Assembly: GCA_020217265.1 (NCBI GenBank)
Contig: JAIWOS010000006.1
Coordinates: 1 to 14,337 of the forward strand
Length of the DNA stretch: 14,337 bases
Direction: 5' to 3'
DNA from: Thiobacillus sp.
GTDB lineage: Bacteria; Pseudomonadota; Gammaproteobacteria; Burkholderiales; Thiobacillaceae
Position 1 is the first letter of the stretch. Every line of letters starts with the position of its first letter. Position numbers and translations under genes: made by a program. Shown piece after piece: positions 1 through 5,611 of this stretch. The notes below the pieces were generated by a model that had not been told where the DNA came from, ran no database searches, and was given only the letters and a program-made list of their open reading frames with translations.

Positions 1-387
1 CACCGGCTGGTTGCTGAAGGTCACGCTGTCGATTTGCCGCATGAGGCGGTGTTCTTCCGGCGTGGTAAGCATGGGCGAGAGCTGGCCGCGGTCCTTGGCG
101 TAGCGTTCGCCATACTCCAGAAATTCGAGGAAGAGTCTGTCCTTTTCCCAGGGGTCTTCCGAGACCACGATGTTGTGCATCAGCACCGCGCGGTCGCGCA
201 GGGTGTCGCGCATGCGCGAAGCCAGGCGCGTCTTGACGTTGTTGATCTTCACCACCTTGTCCAGCTCGGCGTTGAGGTCAGCCATCTGCGCGACGCCCAG
301 CGCGATCACGGCGAGCAAGAGGACGAGCGCGGCGGCGAAGCCGAGGCCGACGTTGAAGATCAGGCCGCGCAGTGGGGACGGCAGCAT
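1..387 (-). CDS. Methyl-accepting chemotaxis-like protein, N-terminal part (runs off the left edge)
   Basis: Only the first 129 codons are visible. They begin MLPSPLRGLIF, form one strong membrane helix at about residues 9-33 (rich in A, L and V), and continue as a charged helical stretch that looks periplasmic. A transmembrane helix followed by long heptad-like helices with the segment RASRMRDTLRDRAVLMHNI-style spacing (seen here as RMRDTLRDRAVLMHNIVVS) is typical of the four-helix-bundle ligand domain of chemoreceptors. The start is well constrained: an in-frame TGA, the stop of the upstream ATPase gene, lies only 9 bp before the ATG, so the two genes are probably co-transcribed and translationally coupled. 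I see no strong Shine-Dalgarno. The HAMP and signalling domains lie outside the window, so a sensor kinase or cyclase with the same input domain is possible. Confidence 0.72.
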   Translation of the reverse strand, partial: MLPSPLRGLIFNVGLGFAAALVLLLAVIALGVAQMADLNAELDKVVKINNVKTRLASRMRDTLRDRAVLMHNIVVSEDPWEKDRLFLEFLEYGERYAKDRGQLSPMLTTPEEHRLMRQIDSVTFSNQPV

Positions 388-396
388 CGTCGGCGT

Positions 397-1467
397 TCAG
401 TCGCGGCGGAACGCGACGACGTGATCGACCGCCAGCTTGATGCCGATTTTTTCGCCGATGGCGTGGTTGTGGTGCGACGGTACCAGAGACAGGGCACGCT
501 GGCCGCTGGGCAGCTTCAGCGTGTAGAGGAATTCGGCGCCGCGGAAGGCCTTCTTTTCGACATCGGCGAGCAGCAGGCTGTCGTCGTCGTGAACGATGTC
601 GTCGGGGCGGATCAGCACGTCGACCAGGCAATCGTGCACGCACTGTTCGCAGCCGGTGGCGTCGCAGTCGGTGGGGAGGGTGCCGTGCAGCACGCCGAGC
701 TCGATTTCGACCATGTGGTCGTTGAGAACGGTGCCGGTGAGGAACACGCCCTGGCCGACGAAATCGGCAACGAAGCGGTTGACCGGACGGTGATACAGGT
801 TGTAGGCCGTGTCCCACTGCTGGATGTGGCCCTTGTGCATCACGCCGACCCAGTCGGCCATGGCGAAGGCTTCGTGCTGGTCGTGCGTGACCATCAGCGC
901 GGTGACGTTTTCATGCTTGAGGATGTCGCGCACCTCCAGCGCGAGTTTCTCACGCAGGTCGACGTCCAGGTTGGAAAACGGTTCGTCGAGCAGCAACAGG
1001 CGCGCGCCCGGCGCCAGCGCCCGGGCCAGCGCCACGCGCTGCTGCTGGCCGCCGGATAGTTCGTGCGGGTAGGCGTGCGCGCGTGCGGACAGGCCGACGA
1101 GATCCAGCATGCGGCGGACGCGCGTTTCGCGCTCGGCGCGCGGCAGGCGCGACAGCCCAAAGCCGATGTTTTTTTCGACGCTGAGATGCGGGAACAGGGC
1201 GTAATCCTGGAACACCATGGCGACATTGCGCTGGTCGGGCGGAACCGCCATGCCGGGCTCGCTGATCGTCTTGCCGTCGAGCCGGATGCGTCCGGCGGAG
1301 GGGGACTCGAAGCCCGCGATCAGGCGCAGGGCCGTGGTCTTGCCGCACCCGGACGGGCCGAGGATGCAGCCGATTTCGCCCGGGTCGAGCGAAAACGACA
1401 CGCCGTCGAGCACCTGTTTTTCCTGGTAACGGTGGCCGAGCAGTTCAACTTCGAGAAGAGGTGACAT
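397..1467 (-). CDS. fbpC: Ferric-iron ABC importer, ATP-binding protein (FbpC type)
   Basis: This is the ATPase that powers uptake of Fe3+ from the periplasm (356 aa). Visible motifs are Walker A GPSGCGKT (37-44), Q-loop Q87, signature LSGGQ (137-141), Walker B ending LLLDEP (to 163) and switch histidine H195. A C-terminal regulatory, TOBE-like region follows from about residue 240, with a VLIRPDD segment near 284-290. I chose the ATG at 1467 because it has an AGGAAG ribosome site just upstream and the nucleotide-binding domain starts at once. A longer frame to 1548 would run through the promoter and into the divergent gene. The neighbouring permease and ferric-binding protein support iron as substrate; the ATPase alone could not be told from sulfate or polyamine types. 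Odd point: four cysteines, C268, C273, C276 and C280, cluster in the regulatory domain. Confidence 0.9.
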   Translation of the reverse strand: MSPLLEVELLGHRYQEKQVLDGVSFSLDPGEIGCILGPSGCGKTTALRLIAGFESPSAGRIRLDGKTISEPGMAVPPDQRNVAMVFQDYALFPHLSVEKNIGFGLSRLPRAERETRVRRMLDLVGLSARAHAYPHELSGGQQQRVALARALAPGARLLLLDEPFSNLDVDLREKLALEVRDILKHENVTALMVTHDQHEAFAMADWVGVMHKGHIQQWDTAYNLYHRPVNRFVADFVGQGVFLTGTVLNDHMVEIELGVLHGTLPTDCDATGCEQCVHDCLVDVLIRPDDIVHDDDSLLLADVEKKAFRGAEFLYTLKLPSGQRALSLVPSHHNHAIGEKIGIKLAVDHVVAFRRD

Positions 1468-1489
1468 CGCTTCCTGACAGATCGTCCAA

Positions 1490-1517
1490 ATGACGTGGCA
1501 ATGCGGTTCATTATAAT
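1490..1517. promoter_or_regulatory. Divergent promoter region with a palindromic -10 shared by both strands
   Basis: In the 79 bp between the two divergent transporter genes, ATTATAAT (1510-1517) is its own reverse complement. On the plus strand it gives a perfect TATAAT at 1512-1517, with ATGACG (1490-1495, 4 of 6 matches to TTGACA) 16 bp upstream. That implies a start near 1524 and a leader of roughly 23 nt before the permease. On the minus strand it gives TATAAT at 1515-1510, a start near 1503 and a leader of about 36 nt before the ATPase. I see no good -35 for the minus direction. The assignment rests on sequence match alone. Confidence 0.55.
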
Positions 1518-1546
1518 TCGCCCCTTGCCTTCCGACCGCCGTTTCC

Positions 1547-3163
1547 ATGCGTCTGCTTCAACCCCTGCCGATTCTTGCCCTCGTCGCCGCTGCGATTACT
1601 GCCTTGCCGGTGCTGGCGGTGCTGCGCGAGATTTTCCGGCCGGACACCGAGGGCGTGTGGGCACACCTCATGGAAACCGTGCTGGCGGAATATGTGGTCA
1701 ACAGCCTCGGGCTGGCAGTGGGCGCCGGCCTGGGCGCGGCGCTATTGGGCGTGGGCAGCGCCTGGGTCGTGGCCATGCACCGGTTTCGCGGACGCGGGGT
1801 GCTGGAATGGGCGCTGCTGTTGCCACTGGCGATGCCGACCTACGTCATCGCCTATGTCTACACGGATTTGTTGCAGTTTCCCGGCCCGGTGCAGACCTGG
1901 CTGCGCGCAACGTTTGAATGGCAGCGCGGCGACTACTGGTTTCCGGACGTGCGTTCGCTGCCCGGCGCGATCGTAGTCTTCAGCCTGGTGTTTTATCCCT
2001 ATGTGTACGTGCTGGCGCGCGCGGCGTTTCTCGAGCGCTCCGGCAGCCTGATGGAAGCGGCGCGCAGCATGGGCCTGTCGGCGCGCGCGGCGTTCTTTCG
2101 CGCGGCCCTGCCGGTGGCGCGGCCGGCCATCGCCGGCGGGGTGGCGCTGGTGGTGATGGAGTCGCTGGCCGAGTTCGGCGCGGTGTCGTATTTCGGCGTT
2201 CCGACCTTCACCACCGGCATCTACCGGGCGTGGTACGCCTTTGGCAGCCCGGTCGCCGCCGCGCAGCTGGCTGCGGCCTTGCTCAGTCTGATCGCGCTGA
2301 CGCTGATGCTGGAAAAACTGAGCCGCGGGCGCGCGCGCTATCACGAAACCAGCCTGCGGAAGTCGCTGCCGCCGCAATTGTCGGCGGCCCGTTCGGTTGG
2401 CGCATGGCTGCTGTGCCTCGTTCCCCTGGCGGGTGGGTTCCTGTTGCCGGCCATCCTTTTGCTGCGCATGGCGGTATCCGAAGGCGACGTCCAGTTCGGC
2501 GCGAAGTATCTCGAACTGGCGGGCAACAGTTTTACGCTGGCGCTTGTCGCCAGCCTGACCGCGGCCGCACTGGCAGTGCTGCTGGCCTACGCCACGCGGC
2601 TGTACCCCGGCAAGACGATGGCGGCGATCAAGCGCGTGGCCTCGCTGGGCTATGCCGTGCCTGGCACGGTCATCGCCGTGGGCGCGCTGATACCGCTCAC
2701 CGCGATGGATCATGCGCTCATCCTTTTCATGCGCGAGCATTACGGCGTGACCCTCGGCCTGGTGCTGACCGGCAGCGCGCTGGCGCTGGTGTTTGCCTAC
2801 GTCGCGCGCTTTCTCGCCGTGGCGCTGAACGCGGTGGAATCCAGCATGGCGCGCATCCGGCCGAGCATCGACGACGCCGCGCGCAGCCTCGGCGCCACCC
2901 GTGCCGGCCTGCTGGCCCGCGTGCATCTGCCCATGCTGGCGAGCGGGCTCGCCTCGGCCGTGCTGCTGGTGTTCGTCGACGTGATGAAGGAGTTGCCCGC
3001 GACCATCGTGCTGCGGCCGTTCAACTTCGAGACGCTCGCCACCCAGGTCTACGTGCTGGCCTCCGACGAGCGCCTGGCGGAGGCGGCCACGCCTTCGCTG
3101 GCCATCGTCGCGGTGGGCCTCATCCCGGTGATCCTGCTGTCGCGCGCGATCCGCCGCAACTGA
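1547..3163 (+). CDS. fbpB: Ferric-iron ABC importer, fused double-length permease (FbpB type)
   Basis: This inner-membrane channel subunit has 538 aa and about 12 hydrophobic helices. It contains two copies of the binding-protein-dependent permease domain in one chain, as is usual for FbpB-type iron permeases (about 500-550 aa). The two cytoplasmic EAA loops that dock the ATPase are visible: EAARSMGLSARAAF (about 170-183) and DDAARSLGATRAGL (about 442-455), each followed by a proline-containing helix. The first codon is ATG at 1547, with no clear Shine-Dalgarno and a short leader from the TATAAT at 1512-1517. The gene diverges from the ATPase and converges on the binding-protein gene, so it seems to be a one-gene unit ending at the hairpin at 3230-3255. 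Substrate is inferred from the neighbours and the fused architecture; thiamine-type permeases share this layout. Confidence 0.9.
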   Translation: MRLLQPLPILALVAAAITALPVLAVLREIFRPDTEGVWAHLMETVLAEYVVNSLGLAVGAGLGAALLGVGSAWVVAMHRFRGRGVLEWALLLPLAMPTYVIAYVYTDLLQFPGPVQTWLRATFEWQRGDYWFPDVRSLPGAIVVFSLVFYPYVYVLARAAFLERSGSLMEAARSMGLSARAAFFRAALPVARPAIAGGVALVVMESLAEFGAVSYFGVPTFTTGIYRAWYAFGSPVAAAQLAAALLSLIALTLMLEKLSRGRARYHETSLRKSLPPQLSAARSVGAWLLCLVPLAGGFLLPAILLLRMAVSEGDVQFGAKYLELAGNSFTLALVASLTAAALAVLLAYATRLYPGKTMAAIKRVASLGYAVPGTVIAVGALIPLTAMDHALILFMREHYGVTLGLVLTGSALALVFAYVARFLAVALNAVESSMARIRPSIDDAARSLGATRAGLLARVHLPMLASGLASAVLLVFVDVMKELPATIVLRPFNFETLATQVYVLASDERLAEAATPSLAIVAVGLIPVILLSRAIRRN

Positions 3164-3229
3164 GCCGGGCCTGTTCACCCGGGCGTCGGCTGAAGCTGGG
3201 CGCGTACATGCAGCGTTTCATGCCGTAAA

Positions 3230-3255
3230 AAAAAGCCCGCGCAAGCGGGCTTTTT
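3230..3255. terminator. Bidirectional intrinsic terminator between the permease and binding-protein genes
   Basis: An 11-bp perfect inverted repeat, AAAAAGCCCGC (3230-3240) and GCGGGCTTTTT (3245-3255), encloses a GCAA loop. The GC stem is flanked by A-runs on the left and T-runs on the right, so it makes a GC hairpin plus U-tract for transcripts from either direction. This suits its place between two convergent genes. No other gene-like signal is seen in 3164-3274. Confidence 0.9.
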
Positions 3256-3274
3256 CGTTTCAGCGCAGAACGGC

Positions 3275-4300
3275 TTACTTCCAGCCTGCGCGGTCAATGA
3301 AGCGCTGCGCCTTGGGCGTGTACTTGGCCAGAATGTCGGCGCCCAGCCTGTCGGCCTTGAATTTGCCCATGGCTTCGAGCTGGGGGTTGTTGATCTTCAC
3401 GCCGGGCACGACGGGGTATTCGTTGTTGCCGTTGGCGAAGTAGGCCTGCGCCTCGGGCGAGGCCAGATACTCCAGGAACTTGACCGCCGCCGCCTTGTTG
3501 GGCGCGTATTTCAACATGCCGCCGCCCGAGATGTTGACGTGGGCGCCGGTGGTTTTCTGGTCGGGGAAAACGATGCCGACCTTGCTCACCACGTCCTGGT
3601 CTTCCGGCTTGGTCGAAGCCAGCAGGCGCGCGTAGTAATAGTTGTTGGTGAGGGCGAGATCGCATTCGCCCGCCGCCACGGCGCGGATCTGGTCGGTATC
3701 GCCGCCCTTGGGCTCGCGCGCGAGGTTGGCGACCACGCCGTCGAGCCAGTCGCGGGTCTTGTCTTCGCCCAGGTTGTAGATCAGGCTGGCGACCAGGGTG
3801 CGGTTGTAGACGTGGCCGCCGGAACGCACGCACAGCTTGCCCTTGAATCTGGGTGCGGCGAGGTCGGTGATGTTGTCGATGTCGGCCGGCTTGATTTTGG
3901 CCTTGTTGTAGGCGATCACGCGGGCGCGGTAGGAAAAGCCGAACCAGTGGTTGTTGGGGTCGCGGAACTGCGCGGGGATGGCGGCACTCAGCACGCGGGA
4001 GTTGACCGGGGCGAACAGGCCGGCGTCTTCGGCGATTTGCAGGCGCGCGGCGTCCACGGTGAGGAACACGTCGGCGGGGCTGGCCGGGCCTTCGCGCCGA
4101 ATGCGCTCGAACAGTTCGTCTTCCTTGCCGTCGATGCGGTTGATCTTGATGCCGGTGGCCTTGGTGAAATTGGTGTAGAGCGCTTCGTCGGTCTGGTAAT
4201 GACGGGCGGAGTAGAGGTTGAGCACCTGCTCCGCGTGGGCGGCGACGGTGAAGGCGGCGAACGTCAGCGCGCCCAGCAGGGTAAGAGCGGGTTTGGTCAT
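3275..4300 (-). CDS. fbpA: Periplasmic ferric-iron-binding protein (FbpA/FutA/IdiA type)
   Basis: This captures Fe3+ in the periplasm and delivers it to the permease (341 aa). A Sec signal peptide covers residues 1-23 (MTKPALTLLG start, AHA cleavage site). The mature protein opens with LNLYSARHYQTDE, the hallmark start of the FutA/IdiA branch. Likely iron ligands, by family analogy, are the tyrosine of RHY (Y35), Y165 in GGHVYNR and the tyrosine run NNYYYAR (Y221-Y223). I chose the ATG at 4300 because it gives a clean signal peptide and has AAGGA about 9 nt upstream; the longer frame to 4393 runs through the promoter. The gene has its own promoter and a Fur-like site and ends at the shared terminator. 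Fe3+ is the expected ligand; binding of another metal cannot be excluded from sequence. Confidence 0.93.
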   Translation of the reverse strand: MTKPALTLLGALTFAAFTVAAHAEQVLNLYSARHYQTDEALYTNFTKATGIKINRIDGKEDELFERIRREGPASPADVFLTVDAARLQIAEDAGLFAPVNSRVLSAAIPAQFRDPNNHWFGFSYRARVIAYNKAKIKPADIDNITDLAAPRFKGKLCVRSGGHVYNRTLVASLIYNLGEDKTRDWLDGVVANLAREPKGGDTDQIRAVAAGECDLALTNNYYYARLLASTKPEDQDVVSKVGIVFPDQKTTGAHVNISGGGMLKYAPNKAAAVKFLEYLASPEAQAYFANGNNEYPVVPGVKINNPQLEAMGKFKADRLGADILAKYTPKAQRFIDRAGWK

Positions 4301-4364
4301 GACTTGTATCCTTGGTTGACGGACTGGGACGTAATCGCAGGCGGCATCGCCGTGCGTTAGGTCG

Positions 4365-4393
4365 ATTCTATTCGATAACACTAACGAGAACAA
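4365..4393 (-). promoter_or_regulatory. Putative promoter of the ferric-binding-protein gene
   Basis: On the minus strand TTGTTC (4393-4388, 3 of 6 to TTGACA) and TAGAAT (4370-4365, 5 of 6 to TATAAT) are separated by 17 bp. Transcription would start near 4358, giving a leader of roughly 57 nt. This 130-bp gap is locally AT-rich against a very GC-rich background, which supports a promoter. Confidence 0.5.
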
Positions 4394-4399
4394 TTATCA
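4385..4399. promoter_or_regulatory. Fur-box-like operator
   Basis: Read on the minus strand, TGATAATTGTTCTCG matches the 7-1-7 Fur motif (TGATAAT, any base, ATTATCA) at 11 of 14 informative positions, with the left half perfect. It overlaps the proposed -35 of the iron-binding-protein gene, where an iron-loaded Fur repressor would block transcription. The function is inferred; no fur gene is visible here. Confidence 0.5.
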
Positions 4400-4430
4400 A
4401 ATGCAAAAAACTCAACCAAGGTGCTAAGGG

Positions 4431-5078
4431 TCAATGGCGGGTGAAGCGCGCCTCGATGCGCAGCTCGCCTTCGAACAGGGCGTTTACCTCAACCCGGCCG
4501 GGGGTGGCGCGCATGCTGAACCCGGGCGCGGGCGGCGGGCTGAAATCGGTGAGGCTGAGCAAGCCGTTCGGGTAATCGATGTCGAGGCTGACCTGCATCG
4601 GATAGTAGCCGTCGAGGAACTTGCGCATGTAGGGGCCGCTGCTGAGGGCGTAGGTGCCGCCCCCCGTGTCGCGTAAAGACCGGGTCTGCACCGTCAGGCA
4701 GAGGCGCGCGCCGGGTTCGATCTGGCGCAGCTGCACGCTCGGACCTTCGACCCAGGCTTCGGTCACGCCGTGTGAGGAGACGATAGCGAGATCGCGCACG
4801 AACCCCTCGCGAAAGGCGATCTGTGCGAGCGGCACGGCGTCGAGGTGGTCATGGCACTGCAGCAGCGTCACCCAGCCGCTGGCAAGGCTGAAGGGCTCGA
4901 TGACGATGCGGTTCTGATGATGGTGTACGGGCTTGTCGGGCGGACGGGCAAGGAAATGAAGCTGCCCTTCGTTGACCCCGGCCGCGCTCTTGAACAGCAG
5001 ATCGTCGTCGCCGTACGCCAGGCAGGACAGGCTGAGCGCGATGCCGAGCCAGACGGCCAGGCAGGCGCAGTGACGCAA
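4431..5078 (-). CDS. Exported protein of unknown function with histidine-rich segment
   Basis: I do not recognise the family. The 215-aa reading starts at TTG (5078), 4 nt after the stop of the NlpC/P60 gene, so translation is probably coupled. That start gives a signal peptide, MRHCACLAVWLGIALSLSCLA, ending near residues 20-23. The cysteine at 19 is not in a canonical lipobox. The open frame continues upstream to 5375, but there it only shadows the peptidase gene. The mature part looks rich in beta strands, with HHH at 52-54, QCHDHLD (74-80), a GYYPMQVSLDIDYP stretch near 157-170 and a proline-rich linker, PPPAPG, at 181-186. The His/Cys/Asp spacing might bind metal, which is speculation. 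Its neighbours are a cell-wall peptidase (upstream) and an iron-uptake gene (downstream, with its own promoter). Confidence 0.72.
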   Translation of the reverse strand: MRHCACLAVWLGIALSLSCLAYGDDDLLFKSAAGVNEGQLHFLARPPDKPVHHHQNRIVIEPFSLASGWVTLLQCHDHLDAVPLAQIAFREGFVRDLAIVSSHGVTEAWVEGPSVQLRQIEPGARLCLTVQTRSLRDTGGGTYALSSGPYMRKFLDGYYPMQVSLDIDYPNGLLSLTDFSPPPAPGFSMRATPGRVEVNALFEGELRIEARFTRH

Positions 5079-5082
5079 CCGT

Positions 5083-5544
5083 TCAGTCGGCCGGCGGGGC
5101 GTCGGGCAGGTCGATCCGGCGGGCGCCGTCGAAACGCGTGCGCCAGTACAGATCGTCGAGCCGCGACACCATGACGCTGCCGGTGCGGCTGCTGGTGGCG
5201 TGCACGAAACGGTTTTCCCCAAGATAGATGCCGACATGGGAGAAGGCGCGGTTGAGGGTATTAAAAAAGACCAGGTCGCCCGGACGAAGTTCGCTGCTGT
5301 CGAGCGGCTGGGTCGCGTCGCTGATGGCGCGGCTGTCGCGTGGCAGCCGGATGCCCAGGGTGGTGCGGAAGACATGGCCGACGAAACCGCTGCAATCGAG
5401 TCCGGTTTCGGGCGAATCGCCGCCCAGGCGGTACGGGCTGCCGACCAGACTCACCGCATACATGGGGACGTCCTCGGGCGGGTCCGCCTGGGCGAGTGGA
5501 GCGACAAGCAAGGCCAGCAGGAACAAAACAGGCATGGCGTTCAT
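5083..5544 (-). CDS. Exported NlpC/P60-family cell-wall peptidase
   Basis: A 153-aa secreted or periplasmic cysteine peptidase, expected to cut peptide stems of peptidoglycan. The signal peptide is residues 1-20 (AQA then D). The NlpC/P60 core follows at once: catalytic Cys51 in GLDCSGF, catalytic His103 in FSHVGIYLG, and H115 in FVHA as the likely third polar residue. PGDLVFF (88-94) is the usual segment between them. This is a minimal one-domain form with no LysM, SH3 or other binding domain. The ATG at 5544 has no obvious Shine-Dalgarno; ATG at 5535 is an alternative that leaves the signal peptide workable. The gene is first in a probable two-gene unit with the exported unknown protein. 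It diverges from the gene at 5612 across 67 bp. Confidence 0.92.
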   Translation of the reverse strand: MNAMPVLFLLALLVAPLAQADPPEDVPMYAVSLVGSPYRLGGDSPETGLDCSGFVGHVFRTTLGIRLPRDSRAISDATQPLDSSELRPGDLVFFNTLNRAFSHVGIYLGENRFVHATSSRTGSVMVSRLDDLYWRTRFDGARRIDLPDAPPAD

Positions 5545-5572
5545 CGATAAGGTCTATATTGAAACGGGACTA

Positions 5573-5589
5573 CGGTCGAAAAACGACCG
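5573..5589. promoter_or_regulatory. Short perfect hairpin/dyad in a divergent intergenic region
   Basis: CGGTCG (5573-5578), loop AAAAA, CGACCG (5584-5589) forms a 6-bp stem between two divergent genes. It lies 9 bp before the GAGGAGGAA ribosome site of the plus-strand gene. It could be a transcription-factor operator or an mRNA hairpin. No T-run follows, so a terminator is unlikely. TATATT at 5555-5560 is a possible plus-strand -10, with no convincing -35. Confidence 0.35.
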
Positions 5590-5611
5590 GCTTTAACGAG
5601 GAGGAACCACC

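Larger units (their letters stand above)
4310..4421. repeat. 10-bp inverted repeat enclosing the iron-binding-protein promoter
   Basis: CCTTGGTTGA at 4310-4319 and its exact reverse complement TCAACCAAGG at 4412-4421 flank 92 bp that hold the promoter and Fur-like site. On the minus strand the arm at 4319-4310 includes the AAGG of the Shine-Dalgarno for the gene starting at 4300. A transcript started at the local promoter would carry only that arm; read-through RNA from upstream would carry both. Confidence 0.5.

Noticed and set aside
34..1059. Long plus-strand open frame (341 codons) opposite the ATPase and chemoreceptor genes
   Set aside because: It has no recognisable domain and a His/Val/Gln/Asp-rich composition typical of antisense frames in GC-rich DNA. 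The minus-strand genes show full family motifs.
1497..1523. Fur box in the divergent ATPase/permease promoter
   Set aside because: The best alignment I could make matched only about 10 of 18 positions, and the AT bases are explained by the -10 palindrome.
1468..1548. N-terminal extension of the ATPase to a start at 1548
   Set aside because: It would cover the -10 element and overlap the divergent permease start; the ATG at 1467 has a good ribosome site.
1742..3178. 478-codon minus-strand frame opposite the permease gene
   Set aside because: Arg/Gln/His-rich with no domain; an antisense shadow of a clear double permease.
5016..5027. Lipoprotein signal in the exported unknown protein (Cys at residue 19)
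   Set aside because: The residue at -3 of the cysteine is Ser, not Leu, Val or Ile, so the lipobox is not canonical; ordinary signal-peptidase cleavage fits as well.
5079..5375. Upstream extension of the exported unknown protein
   Set aside because: This part lies wholly inside the NlpC/P60 gene in another frame and has low-complexity shadow composition.
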